The notes under the pieces: generated by a model | The model's input: only the letters and a program-made list of their open reading frames with translations | The model's database searches: none | What the model was told of the DNA's origin: nothing | Assembly: GCF_025685395.1 (NCBI RefSeq) | Contig: NZ_JAGSYA010000004.1 | Location: 2,604,001-2,668,000, forward strand | Source of the DNA: Terriglobus tenax | Lineage (GTDB): Bacteria > Acidobacteriota > Terriglobia > Terriglobales > Acidobacteriaceae | Direction: 5' to 3' | Length of the DNA: 64,000 nt | Shown here: positions 42,680-51,761 of the stretch, one piece after another | Layout: every line of letters starts with the position of its first letter | How positions within the stretch are numbered: position 1 is the stretch's first letter | Program-made: the position numbers and the translations under genes

Positions 42680-44042
42680 AGATGGCAAGTCCGCTCAGCA
42701 GCTTCGGATAGAAGTCGGTGGACTTCTGCGGCATGACTTCATTGGCGAAGGCAACGTCGCGGAGCTGGTCGAGCGTGACCGGCTTGGTAAGGAAGGCGAC
42801 ATCCGCCTCGCCCTTGTTAACCAGGTCGACGGCCTCGGAGGCCTCGCGCAGGTACTTCACATTGCCCAGCTTAGTAACCTGCTCCTGCGACAGACCGAGG
42901 ATCTGCGCAAAGATCAGGCCGTGGAGCTGCACCACGTCCAGCTGACGCTGGCGAGGCGAGAACTCGGTGAGCTTCGCCGCAATAGTCTCCGGCTTTGCAG
43001 CCAGCAGCCAGCTTCCCTTGGCTGTAGCGGCGACGAAGGCAACTCCTTCGGTCGCATCCAGCGAGGCCTTCAAGGCGACGTGGTTGCTGCCGTTCAGCGG
43101 AGTGGCGGTAAAGTACGGCTCGGCATTCTTCAGGAACTCTTCCGGCGAGAAGTTTTCCAGGCCATTCAGGACGCGGTGCGTCGGCAGAATGGTGATGCCC
43201 GGCGCGGCCATGTTGACGAAGGTCATCATCATGGCGGCTTCCGGATACGCCGGTGTCGGCAGATCGGTGGCGGTGACGTGCAGCTTTTCGGCCTCGTCCG
43301 CACCGGCGGTCTCAGAGCCCGGCGGCGGGTTGAAGGGCAGGCCCAGTTCGGCAGCGCGCTCCTTGGAGTAGGCAACCGAGGTCTCGTAGCGATGGTGACC
43401 GTCGGCGATGATCAGCTTCTTATCCTGCATGGCGCCGACGATGATGCGGATCAGCGACGGGTCGGTGATCTTCCACAGCTTGTGCAGAACGCCATAGTCG
43501 TCGGTCACGGCCTGGTCAGGAGCAGGGCCGTTCTCAAACAACAGGCGCTCCACGCTGAAACCGGGGTCGTTGTAGAGCAGGTAAATCTGCTCGCAGTAGG
43601 CGCGTGTGGCCTTGAACAGGGCCAGGCGGTCAGACTTGTGCTTGGGGAAGGTCTGCTCGTGGCGGTAAACCACCTGGTCGGCGTAGTCGTACAGGTGGCC
43701 AAGGGCGATGAAGCCGCGGCGTTCGCGGGTCTCTTCGGTGCCGGGCACGGTGTAGACCTGCGAGTAGCCATAGATGGCCGGCTCGGTCTCTTCGACCAGC
43801 ACCTTCTCGTCGCGCCACTCGTTCAGGGTGGCGGCGGCGCGGGTGTAGACGTTTTCCCCCTCTTCGGTATCGCCGGGGAAATGCTTGCCCAGGATGACGC
43901 GGATCAGGTTCTGCGGGCTCCGCGCATAGTAGCGGTCCTGCATCTCGGGAGAGATCTTGTCGTAAGGCTGGGTGACGACATCCTCCAGTTTGACCTTGGC
44001 GGGGTTGTAGCGGAGGGCGCGGAAGGGATAAATGCGGGCCAT
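42666..44042 (-). CDS. DUF1015 family protein
   Basis: 458 residues, full length. MARIYPFRALRYNPAKV, VVTQPYDKISPEMQDRY, and the conserved IADGHHRYETSVAYSKER block identify DUF1015. It has no signal peptide or membrane segment, so it is cytoplasmic. The function is unestablished. It is the first gene of the overlapping operon with amidase, GerMN and murI. Confidence 0.92.
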   Translation of the reverse strand: MARIYPFRALRYNPAKVKLEDVVTQPYDKISPEMQDRYYARSPQNLIRVILGKHFPGDTEEGENVYTRAAATLNEWRDEKVLVEETEPAIYGYSQVYTVPGTEETRERRGFIALGHLYDYADQVVYRHEQTFPKHKSDRLALFKATRAYCEQIYLLYNDPGFSVERLLFENGPAPDQAVTDDYGVLHKLWKITDPSLIRIIVGAMQDKKLIIADGHHRYETSVAYSKERAAELGLPFNPPPGSETAGADEAEKLHVTATDLPTPAYPEAAMMMTFVNMAAPGITILPTHRVLNGLENFSPEEFLKNAEPYFTATPLNGSNHVALKASLDATEGVAFVAATAKGSWLLAAKPETIAAKLTEFSPRQRQLDVVQLHGLIFAQILGLSQEQVTKLGNVKYLREASEAVDLVNKGEADVAFLTKPVTLDQLRDVAFANEVMPQKSTDFYPKLLSGLAIYALD

Positions 44043-44266
44043 CGGTACGAGCTAAGACACTCCAATCTTTCGGTTCTAGCTGTGATTGTACTTGGGGGAT
44101 GTGAATCGATCTGGAATGGGGACAGACTCCCAGTGTCTGGAACAGACCCGGGAAAGTGCGGGAAACGACGGAGTTAGCCCCCGAATTTCCGCAAGATGGA
44201 ACCCAAGGTGTCGATTTCATCGCATGCTGCGTCAAACAGAGAAACAGTGGATTACACTCGTACTTC

Positions 44267-44286
44267 CCGGAGGGCGTAGCCTCCGG
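44267..44286 (+). promoter_or_regulatory. hairpin in the VWA gene leader
   Basis: CCGGAGG and CCTCCGG with a 6-base loop lie 14 bases before the GTG start of the first VWA gene. The region 44043-44299 otherwise holds no credible gene; it must contain the divergent promoters of DUF1015 and the VWA operon, which I could not locate. Confidence 0.4.
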
Positions 44287-44299
44287 CAAGGGGCTAACG

Positions 44300-45367
44300 G
44301 TGCAGGGTCTGGGGCTCAAGAATCGTCCGGGGTTTTGGCGTTGCTCGCTGCGTTGTCTGGCGGGCCTGCTGGTACTGGGCGCAGTGCTGTGTGGCAGTGC
44401 CGGGGCGCAGGATAACCCGCTGGGCGACGTGAATACCGCTGTTCCTCCGCCACCCAAGCCTCCGGCAGAGCCACCCAAAGTGATTGAGGGCGGGGAAAGT
44501 GTCGCGCGGGAGGCCACCTCGGCTCCACGCGGAGCCAGCATTCGCGTTTCGGTCAACCTGGTGCTGGTGCCCATGACAGTCACCGACCCGATGAACCGGC
44601 TGGTGACCGGCCTGGAGAAGGAAAATTTCTGGGTGTATGAGAACAACCAGCCGCAGGAGATCCGCACCTTCTCGCTGGACGATGCGCCGGTGACCATCGG
44701 CATCATCTTCGATATGAGCGGCAGTATGAACTCCAAGTACCAGCGGTCGCGCAAGGCGCTCAGCGCCTTTATGCGGACCTCGAACCCCGAGGATGAGTTC
44801 TTCGTTGTAGCCTTCAACGACCGTCCGGCCGTCGTAGTGGACAACACCTCGAACGTGGACGACGTCGAAGCCCGCATGGCGATGATGAAGCCGCAGAGCC
44901 GGACGGCGCTGATTGATGCCGTCTACCTGGGATTGAACAAGTTGAAGGACGCAAAGTACGACCGCAAGGCGCTGCTGATCATCTCCGACGGCGGCGACAA
45001 CCGCAGCCGTTATACGGAAGGCGAGCTGCGCCGTGCCGTGCGTGAGAGCGATGTGCAGATCTACTCGATCGGGATCTTTGACACCTTTGCCTCCACGCCG
45101 GAGGAGATTGCCGGCCCCATCATGCTGAATGACATCTGCGAGATGACCGGCGGCCGCATGTTCCGCGTTATCGATGTGGCAGAGCTGGGCGACATTGCCG
45201 CCCGCATCAGCCAGGAGTTGCGCAACGAATACGTGGTCGGCTTCCGTCCGACCGACCTGAAGCACGATGGCACATGGCGTAAGTTGAAGGTAAAACTGAA
45301 TCCGCCGCCCGGTCTGCCGCCGCTGAACGTGCATAATCGACAGGGGTACTATGCACCTGCGGACTAA
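44300..45367 (+). CDS. secreted VWFA-related protein (acidobacterial type), first of pair
   Basis: About 355 residues from GTG 44300 (AAGGGG 7 bases upstream). A signal peptide (CLAGLLVLGAVLCGSAGAQ) and a Pro-rich linker (PPPPKPPAEPPK) precede a beta segment, SVNLVLVPMTVTD. The VWA domain has a complete MIDAS: DMSGSMNSK, Thr in SRTALIDAV, and Asp in ISDGGDN. Its C-terminus ends GYYAP, as usual for these proteins. Its last 17 bases overlap the next VWA gene. Function unknown; adhesion or protein-protein interaction is the usual role of VWA domains. Confidence 0.85.
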   Translation: MQGLGLKNRPGFWRCSLRCLAGLLVLGAVLCGSAGAQDNPLGDVNTAVPPPPKPPAEPPKVIEGGESVAREATSAPRGASIRVSVNLVLVPMTVTDPMNRLVTGLEKENFWVYENNQPQEIRTFSLDDAPVTIGIIFDMSGSMNSKYQRSRKALSAFMRTSNPEDEFFVVAFNDRPAVVVDNTSNVDDVEARMAMMKPQSRTALIDAVYLGLNKLKDAKYDRKALLIISDGGDNRSRYTEGELRRAVRESDVQIYSIGIFDTFASTPEEIAGPIMLNDICEMTGGRMFRVIDVAELGDIAARISQELRNEYVVGFRPTDLKHDGTWRKLKVKLNPPPGLPPLNVHNRQGYYAPAD

Positions 45368-46424
45368 GATTTTCAGCGTCGCCCTCGTTTTTGGACTCAG
45401 TTCGGGATTCAGCACGGCCGCATGGGCGCAGCAGCCCTCGCTTACGGTTGACCGCGACCCCATCGCCTCGCCTGACCCGGATACCGCGCCGGCAGGGCAG
45501 ACCGCTCCTGTGGGACCGGGAAACAATACGGGCGACAAGATCTCCAGCGGACGCGGCGGCTACACGCTGCGCCGGGATGCCTATGAAGTCCGTCTGAACG
45601 CCACGGTGCTGGACGGCAATGGGCGAAGCATCCTGACGCTCCCGCAGGACGCCTTCCATGTCTTTGAGGATGGCGTACCGCAGACCGTTAACTCCTTCCG
45701 GCAGGAGGATCTGCCGGTCTCGATCGGTATCCTGATCGACAGCTCGGGCTCCATGTATGACAAGCGCGATGCGGTGAACAAGGCCGCCGTGCGGCTTATC
45801 AAGCTGTCGAACCCGAAGGACGAAGCGTTCCTGGTCGACTTTTCGTTTGAGCCGTACATCGACACCGACTTCACCAGCGATGTTTCGAAGCTGGAGGCGG
45901 GACTAAGCTATGTGAAGTCCTCAGGCGGCACGGCAATGTATGATGCCCTGCTGGCCTCCGCGGACTATCTCTCAAAGAACGCCAAACAGCCCAAGCAGGT
46001 GTTGCTGGTTGTGACCGATGGCGAGGACAACGCCTCGGCGACCTCGCTTGAGGATGCGATTGCTCGTATCCAGGACCTGGATGGACCGGTGATCTATTCG
46101 GTGGGCCTGCTATTCGGCAAGGATACCGACAAGCGCGAGAGCCGCCACGCACGCCGCGTGCTGGAGAGCCTGGCCGAGCAGACAGGCGGTATTGCCTTCT
46201 TCCCGAAGAACGTGCAGGAGGTGGACTCGATTGCTGACCAGGTGGCCAAGGACATCCGGGAGCAGTACACCATCACCTACCACTCCACCAAGTCGCCCAC
46301 GCTGGGCGGCTACCGCCAGGTGCATGTGGATGCCAAGTATAAGGGCTTCAATAAGCTGACGGTGCGTACGCGTACCGGATACTTCCCAAAGGTTTCGGGC
46401 GGGGCGGATAAGACTGAGAAGTAA
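45351..46424 (+). CDS. secreted VWFA-related protein (acidobacterial type), second of pair
   Basis: 357 residues. The signal peptide (FSVALVFGLSSGFSTAAWAQ) precedes a Pro/Asp-rich linker, then YEVRLNATVLDGNGRSIL and the VFEDGVPQTV motif that marks this family. The VWA domain has DSSGSMYDK, Thr in SSGGTAMYDAL, and VTDGEDN. The protein is a paralog of the preceding one and ends with a similar GYFPKVS tail. Coupled translation suggests that the two act as a heterodimer. Confidence 0.87.
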   Translation: MHLRTKIFSVALVFGLSSGFSTAAWAQQPSLTVDRDPIASPDPDTAPAGQTAPVGPGNNTGDKISSGRGGYTLRRDAYEVRLNATVLDGNGRSILTLPQDAFHVFEDGVPQTVNSFRQEDLPVSIGILIDSSGSMYDKRDAVNKAAVRLIKLSNPKDEAFLVDFSFEPYIDTDFTSDVSKLEAGLSYVKSSGGTAMYDALLASADYLSKNAKQPKQVLLVVTDGEDNASATSLEDAIARIQDLDGPVIYSVGLLFGKDTDKRESRHARRVLESLAEQTGGIAFFPKNVQEVDSIADQVAKDIREQYTITYHSTKSPTLGGYRQVHVDAKYKGFNKLTVRTRTGYFPKVSGGADKTEK

Positions 46425-46428
46425 TGCG

Positions 46429-46460
46429 CACGTGGGCACGGCTTTAGCCGTGCCCCACGT
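46429..46460 (+). terminator. terminator hairpin after the VWA pair
   Basis: CACGTGGGCACGGCT and AGCCGTGCCCCACGTG form a stem (one bulged C) around TT. There is no long T run. The GGCACGGCTTTAGCCGTGCC core is a member of the dispersed GGCTTTAGCC repeats. Confidence 0.55.
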
Positions 46461-46492
46461 GCCTTGCGATAACGTGTCAGTTGAGGGACACG

Positions 46493-47641
46493 ATGCCGTA
46501 CAAGGGATTTTCCACCAAAGCCATTCACGCAGGGCAGGAGCCGGACGAGTTGACCGGCGCCGTGAATGTGCCCATCTATCTCACCTCCACCTACCAGCAA
46601 CAGGGCATCGGCCAGAACAAGGGCTACGAGTACGCCCGCGTTACCAATCCGACGCGTTCCGCACTGGAAGAGAGCCTGGCCGCGCTGGAAGGCGGGCACA
46701 GCGCGCACGTCTTTGGCAGCGGTATGGCGGCCATTGCCGCGCTCTGCACGATGATGAAGGCGGGCGATCACGTCATCTGCAGCGAGAACATTTACGGCGG
46801 AACCGCGCGGCTGTTCGACAAGGTGCTGGTGAACTACGGGCTGACGTTTACGTATGTGGACGCGAGTGATCCGGCGAAGATCGAAGCTGCCATCACGCCT
46901 GCTACGAAGCTGGTGCATATCGAAAGCCCGACCAATCCCATGATGTCGATGGTCGATATCGCCGCGGTGGCCGCGGTGTGCCATCGTCATGGCGTGGAGC
47001 TTTCGGTCGACAATACGTTTCTTTCCCCGTATCTGCAGCAGCCGATTGAATTGGGCGCGGACATCGTGATGCACTCGACGACGAAGTTCCTCAACGGCCA
47101 TTCGGATGGACTGGGCGGTGTGCTGATCGGCACCAGACCGGAGCACACGGAGCGCTTCAGCTTTGTGCAGAAGGTGACCGGTGGCATCCTGCAGCCGTTT
47201 GATAGTTACCTGATTCTGCGTGGCGTCAAAACACTGGCCCTGCGCATGCGGCAGCATGATGCCAACGGCCGCGCGGTGGCGGAGTACCTGGCAAAGCATC
47301 CGAAGATCCAGAAGATCTTCTATCCCGGTCTGCCTACGCATCCGGGGCATGAGATTGCCGCTCGTCAGCAGAAGGGCTTCGGCTCCATGATGTCGTTTGA
47401 GCTGGGCGGCAAGCAGGCGGCGAATGCCTTTGTCAGCGCGCTGAAGCTCTGCTACCTGGCGGAGTCGCTGGGTGGCGTGGAGACGCTGGTCTCGCACTCG
47501 GCCTCGATGACGCACGGTGGCATGACGCAGCAGCAGCGCGATGCCCTGGGGATTACCGATGGTCTGATCCGTCTGTCGGTAGGGTGTGAGGATGTCGAGG
47601 ACATTCTCGCGGACCTGGAGCAGGCTTTGGAGAAGGTGTAG
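46493..47641 (+). CDS. Cys/Met metabolism PLP enzyme (cystathionine gamma-synthase/lyase family)
   Basis: 382 residues from ATG 46493 with GAGGG upstream. STKAIHAGQEPDELTGAV and YEYARVTNPTRSALEESLA match the family, VFGSGMAAIAA and HIESPTNP line the cofactor pocket, and the PLP lysine is in MHSTTKFLNGHSD. The C-terminal LAESLGGVETLVSHSASMTH is conserved. MetB (gamma-synthase), MetC-like lyase and gamma-lyase activities cannot be separated here. No other sulfur-amino-acid gene is adjacent. Confidence 0.9.
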   Translation: MPYKGFSTKAIHAGQEPDELTGAVNVPIYLTSTYQQQGIGQNKGYEYARVTNPTRSALEESLAALEGGHSAHVFGSGMAAIAALCTMMKAGDHVICSENIYGGTARLFDKVLVNYGLTFTYVDASDPAKIEAAITPATKLVHIESPTNPMMSMVDIAAVAAVCHRHGVELSVDNTFLSPYLQQPIELGADIVMHSTTKFLNGHSDGLGGVLIGTRPEHTERFSFVQKVTGGILQPFDSYLILRGVKTLALRMRQHDANGRAVAEYLAKHPKIQKIFYPGLPTHPGHEIAARQQKGFGSMMSFELGGKQAANAFVSALKLCYLAESLGGVETLVSHSASMTHGGMTQQQRDALGITDGLIRLSVGCEDVEDILADLEQALEKV

Positions 47642-47656
47642 GGATGATTGCTGCTG

Positions 47657-48406
47657 CTAGTGCACGATCGTGAGCTTCACCGCATCGGCTGCCGTGACGC
47701 GTGAGCCCGCCGCGGGTGACTGCGCGATGACGGTGCCGGTTGTCCTGACGGGCTGCGGTGTGGCGGTGGTCCCAACAGCAGGAATCGCGGCAGTGGCTTC
47801 CTGCGCATAAGCCACGTGCAGGCCCATGGCGGAGATTCTGGCTCCGGCTTCCAGCAAGGTCATGCCCGCAAGGTTCGGCATAACCCATGCCTTCGGCTGT
47901 GCGTCTTCTGATTCAGACAGCAGAAGGCTCACGGAAGGTTTATCGACGCCCTCGGCGTTTGGAGGCGGCGACTGCGCCAGCACGGAGTCTGCATTGCCCG
48001 CGACAGGCAGATGGGCCAGCGAGCCCAGTTCCAGCCCGCCACGACGCAGCGTTACCGCGGCTTCCCGCAGCGGCATACCCACCGCATTCGGAATCGTGAC
48101 GCGCTGTGGTCCCAGCGACTGTGTTACGCGGACCTCCCACTGGCGGCGCACCCGCGCTCCGGGTGCAGGATACTGCTGCAGCACGCGTCCTGCGGGTACC
48201 ACGGCTGAATAGTAGCGATTGTCGAGCGTCATGTTCAGGCCGGTGTCGCGCGCCTTGGCAGCGGCCTCTTCATAGGTGAGTCCGGAGAAGTCCGGAACCC
48301 CTACCTCGCGGCCATGGATGGCCAGCCGCATCGTGATGAAGGCCGAGAGCAGCGCCACGGTCATCATGGCGAGCGCGCCAAGCAGGATGCGAAAGAAGCG
48401 GATCAT
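47657..48406 (-). CDS. PASTA-domain membrane protein
   Basis: 249 residues from ATG 48406 (GTG 48424 is an alternative). One N-terminal helix (about residues 4-27) is followed by three PASTA repeats beginning VGVPDFSGLTYEEAAAKA, VTIPNAVGMPLREAAVTL and WVMPNLAGMTLLEAGARI. PASTA domains bind peptidoglycan fragments, and here they face the periplasm without an attached kinase or transpeptidase. It is probably a cell-wall scaffold or sensor partner. It converges on the PLP enzyme gene. Confidence 0.88.
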   Translation of the reverse strand: MIRFFRILLGALAMMTVALLSAFITMRLAIHGREVGVPDFSGLTYEEAAAKARDTGLNMTLDNRYYSAVVPAGRVLQQYPAPGARVRRQWEVRVTQSLGPQRVTIPNAVGMPLREAAVTLRRGGLELGSLAHLPVAGNADSVLAQSPPPNAEGVDKPSVSLLLSESEDAQPKAWVMPNLAGMTLLEAGARISAMGLHVAYAQEATAAIPAVGTTATPQPVRTTGTVIAQSPAAGSRVTAADAVKLTIVH

Positions 48407-48468
48407 GGTGGATTTCAGTTTCACGGTGTCAGGGCCAGGGTGCAAGGGCTACAGAATAGGATGCGCCT

Positions 48469-49896
48469 TCAGCGCTCGTTATCGGTTGCCGGTTCCGGAT
48501 GAATCAGTACGCGGGTAACCTCGGGGTGCTGCCGTTTCATAATGCTTTCCACTTCGGTGATGATGCGGTGAACCTCCGCCATGGGCAAGTCGTCGGGCAG
48601 TGTGCAGTGGCAGTTAATCTGCAGGTGGTCGCCGGTGCGTGTAATCAGCACCTCGTGAATGTCGAGGATCTGCGGAAAGTCCTGCGCGGCACGGCGAAGG
48701 CCACGCTCCAGCAGGCTGTCGCGGGCCACCTCGTCGGTGTGTTCAATCGTGGTGGGTTCGCTCTCAATATGCGTCAGGATGCTGTCAATGCGCGGTTCTT
48801 CGCGGCGCATCTCGGTCTCCAGGCTGGTGACCAGGTCATGCGCGGCGCGCAGGCGCATGACCTCCGGCACTTCCAGGTGCAGTTCAATATGAAGCCGGCC
48901 GCTGATTTCGCGCACGCTCAGGTCGTGGATGCCGAGATTGCGGCGCGCGGCAACGGCCTTCACACGGTCGAAGACGGATTCGGATTCGGTCGCGGTCGGC
49001 ACGGTGTTGATGTCGATATCGGCGCCTGGAAGGATACGCTGGACAGCGGCGCGTGCCCCGCGGGTTACCTGTTCGGCGCGCTGGAAGGTCAGGTTGCGAT
49101 CCAGGGCCAGCGTCAGGTCAACAAAGTACTCAGGGCCAGCCTGGCGCACCCGCACCTGGTCGACGGAGAGCACGTCCGGCACGTGCGCAATGGCCTGCAT
49201 CAGCTCGTGCCGGGTTTCTGCAGGGGTGGCATCCATCAGGGCGTCCAGCGTGCGGCGCGCAAGGCGGTAGCTAACCTGCAGGATGATGACGGAGACCAGC
49301 AGCGCCGCGACCGGGTCCGCGCGATGCAGCCACAGGATGTCGTAGCGCTCGCCGATCCATGCGGCGGCAAGACCGAGCAGTACAGCGACGGAGGACCAGA
49401 TGTCCGTGCTGAAGTGGACGGCATCTGCCTCAAGCGCCTGCGAGCCGGACTCTTTTGCCACGCGGAACAGGTGGCGCGAGCGGCCGTAGTCCACCGCAAT
49501 GGAGACCAGCAGCACGAGGAACGGCCAGATGCTGTGGCGGATATCGATGGGATGGATCAGCCGCTTTACCGCTTCGAAGACGATCCAGAAGCAGGAGGCA
49601 CCCATCAGGAAAATCTCGACGAAGGCCGAGAGATTCTCAATCTTGCCGTGGCCGAAGTTATGGTCCTCGTCGGCGGGCTTATCGGAGACGTGTACGGAGA
49701 ACAGGGTGATCCCTGCGGCGGCAAGGTCGAGGCCCGAATGAGCGGCTTCGCTCAACATGCCCAGCGAGCCGGTGATCAGCCCGGTGATCAGCTTCAGTGC
49801 AGTGACGCCTGCCGCCGCCAGCACGGAGCTGAGAGCTGCCCGGCGCTTTTCCTGCTGCGGGGCGGTGGGGTTTTGGGTTTGGACCGCAGCAGGCAT
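48469..49896 (-). CDS. cation diffusion facilitator with three C-terminal dimerisation repeats
   Basis: 475 residues, long for a CDF (usually about 300). The six-helix N-terminal part carries LSEAAHSGLDLAAA in TM2 and EADAVHFSTDIWSS in TM5, the metal-site HxxxD motifs. Then three consecutive segments of about 75 residues resemble the ZT dimerisation domain: ETRHELMQAIAHVPDVLSVD, SVFDRVKAVAARRNLGIHDL and SLLERGLRRAAQDFPQILDI mark their starts. It probably exports Zn, Fe or Mn with protons. It lies just upstream of the PASTA gene on the same strand. Confidence 0.88.
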   Translation of the reverse strand: MPAAVQTQNPTAPQQEKRRAALSSVLAAAGVTALKLITGLITGSLGMLSEAAHSGLDLAAAGITLFSVHVSDKPADEDHNFGHGKIENLSAFVEIFLMGASCFWIVFEAVKRLIHPIDIRHSIWPFLVLLVSIAVDYGRSRHLFRVAKESGSQALEADAVHFSTDIWSSVAVLLGLAAAWIGERYDILWLHRADPVAALLVSVIILQVSYRLARRTLDALMDATPAETRHELMQAIAHVPDVLSVDQVRVRQAGPEYFVDLTLALDRNLTFQRAEQVTRGARAAVQRILPGADIDINTVPTATESESVFDRVKAVAARRNLGIHDLSVREISGRLHIELHLEVPEVMRLRAAHDLVTSLETEMRREEPRIDSILTHIESEPTTIEHTDEVARDSLLERGLRRAAQDFPQILDIHEVLITRTGDHLQINCHCTLPDDLPMAEVHRIITEVESIMKRQHPEVTRVLIHPEPATDNER

Positions 49897-49908
49897 GGGA
49901 ACTACAGC

Positions 49909-50652
49909 TTACTCCGATTTGGTTCCGCGATAGAGTCCGGCGATGCCGAAGGTGTAGGGCGTCCAGGTGGTGTGGGTGTACCCGGCGGCTTCCATCTTGC
50001 CCAGCATTTGCGGTGGCTTGGGGAATCGGCCAACTGATGCAGGCAGATAGGTGTAGGCGGAGGCGCTGCGCGAGATGGCTGCGCCAATGGCCGGCAACAC
50101 GCGGCGGAAGTAGAAGGCGTAGCCCTTGCCGATGAGTCCTCCCGGCTGGTTGAAGTCCAGGATGCCGATCTGTCCGCCGGGCTTCAACACGCGGGCAATC
50201 TCCCGCAGACCAGCGTCGTAGTTGGCCAGGTTGCGGAAGCCGAAGGCGGAGACGACCAGGTCCAGCGAGTTGTCTTCGAGGGGCAGGTTCAGGGCATCGG
50301 CCTCGATAAAGCGGACATTGTTGCCGCGATGCTTCTCGATGCCGCGCGAGATCATCTCGTGCGAGAAGTCGACGGCCAGCATCTGTTGTGCGGGAGTGGG
50401 GCGCAGTTCCAACAGGGCAGAGGTCATGTCGCCGGTGCCGCAGCACAGGTCCAGCACGGCGGCTTCAGGGCGGACGAGTGTCTCGCGGAAGGTCTTCGCG
50501 CAGCGGCGCCACCAGCGGCGGTCCACACCGGCGGAGAGCACATGGTTCAGCAGGTCGTACTTGGGCGCAATGGAGTCGAACATCTGCTGCACCGCCGCGG
50601 CGGCCTGCTGTTCGCTCATGGTCTCGTCCGGACGCGCGCCGCTGGCACTCAT
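49909..50652 (-). CDS. ubiE: demethylmenaquinone/ubiquinone methyltransferase (MenG/UbiE)
   Basis: 247 residues. FDSIAPKYDLLNHVLSAGVD is the UbiE/MenG N-terminal signature, VLDLCCGTGDMTSALL the SAM-binding motif I, and VVSAFGFRNLANYDAGLREI the second signature. The C-terminal PASVGRFPKPPQML is typical. In acidobacteria the likely quinone is menaquinone, so MenG is the probable role. It overlaps the aroB stop by ATGA. Confidence 0.92.
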   Translation of the reverse strand: MSASGARPDETMSEQQAAAAVQQMFDSIAPKYDLLNHVLSAGVDRRWWRRCAKTFRETLVRPEAAVLDLCCGTGDMTSALLELRPTPAQQMLAVDFSHEMISRGIEKHRGNNVRFIEADALNLPLEDNSLDLVVSAFGFRNLANYDAGLREIARVLKPGGQIGILDFNQPGGLIGKGYAFYFRRVLPAIGAAISRSASAYTYLPASVGRFPKPPQMLGKMEAAGYTHTTWTPYTFGIAGLYRGTKSE

Positions 50653-51755
50653 GCTCCGCGCTCCTGCATCAGCTTCAGAGTCTGCCTGGTTGCGTGCAGC
50701 ATCTCGGCTTCGGTCACATCGGTCACAATCTCCACCTTGCCGATAGCGGAGGGCAGAATAAAGCGGCGCTCGCCGGAGCGGTTCTTCTTGTCCGAGCCCG
50801 TAAGCGCGACGATCTGTTCAGCAGGTGCGCGGAACTTCGGTACCGGGCCGTAAGCGAGTACGGTGTTCACGATGCGCGTGGCGTCGGCTTCAGCAAGCAG
50901 GCCGCGTTCCACGGCGATCAGGGTGGCGGCGATCATGCCCCAGGCGATGGCCTCGCCATGCAGAAGCTGCTTGTACTTTGTTGCCGCTTCAATGGCATGG
51001 CCGATGGTGTGGCCAAAGTTCAGGATCATGCGCAGGCCGTTCTCGCGCTCGTCGATGCCGACGACCTCGGCCTTCATCTTGACGGAGGAGGTGACGACCT
51101 TCTCCAGCGCCTTGGGATCGCCCTTCAGGATGGCCTTCGCGTCGCTCTCCATGAAGCGGAAGAGACGCGGCATGCGGATGACGCCTGCCTTGACCGACTC
51201 CTGCAGGCCCGCGCGAAGCTCATTAGCGGGCAGGGTCTTCAGCACGTCGATATCGACGAAGACGCCGAGCGGCTGGTGAAAGCTGCCGACAAGATTTTTA
51301 CCTGCACGCAGGTTCACGCCGGTCTTGCCGCCGACGGAGGAGTCAACCTGCGCCAGCAGCGTCGTAGGCACCTGGATAAAGCGGATACCGCGCATGTAGA
51401 TGGCGGCGAGGAAGCCGGTGATGTCTCCAATGACGCCGCCGCCGAAGGCGACAAGTACGGAGTCGCGGTCGGCCTTGTTCTCGGCAAGCTGTTCCAGCAG
51501 CGATTCGACAGCGGCAAAGCGCTTGTGCGACTCCCCGGAGGGATGCAGCAGAACGACGGGCTGCGCGTCCTTTGGGAAGGACGCGAGGAACTTGCGCTTC
51601 CACTTCGTCCAGATTTCCGGCGTAGTGACAACGAACAGGCGTGTCGCGGGCGAGCCGGTGAGTTTGAGGATGCGGCGGGAGAGCGTAGGAAGAAGACCGC
51701 GGCCGATGACGACGTTGTAATTCGCGGTGGGCGTATTTACCGGGATAACAGGCAC
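50649..51755 (-). CDS. aroB: 3-dehydroquinate synthase (AroB)
   Basis: 368 residues from GTG 51755. FGGGVIGDITGFLAAIYMRG, VPTTLLAQVDSSVGGKTGVN and the metal histidines in NFGHTIGHAIE and LLHGEAIAWGM are diagnostic. Second step of the shikimate route, which also feeds menaquinone, fitting the coupled ubiE/menG. The frame is open far upstream over nadB but not conserved. Only about 6 bases separate this start from that of the divergent nadB. Confidence 0.93.
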   Translation of the reverse strand: MPVIPVNTPTANYNVVIGRGLLPTLSRRILKLTGSPATRLFVVTTPEIWTKWKRKFLASFPKDAQPVVLLHPSGESHKRFAAVESLLEQLAENKADRDSVLVAFGGGVIGDITGFLAAIYMRGIRFIQVPTTLLAQVDSSVGGKTGVNLRAGKNLVGSFHQPLGVFVDIDVLKTLPANELRAGLQESVKAGVIRMPRLFRFMESDAKAILKGDPKALEKVVTSSVKMKAEVVGIDERENGLRMILNFGHTIGHAIEAATKYKQLLHGEAIAWGMIAATLIAVERGLLAEADATRIVNTVLAYGPVPKFRAPAEQIVALTGSDKKNRSGERRFILPSAIGKVEIVTDVTEAEMLHATRQTLKLMQERGA

Positions 51756-51761
51756 AGCTTT

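Noticed and set aside
50388-51761. Very long 5' extension of the nadB frame
   Set aside because: It runs antisense across aroB and menG/ubiE; conserved NadB sequence begins only after 51795.
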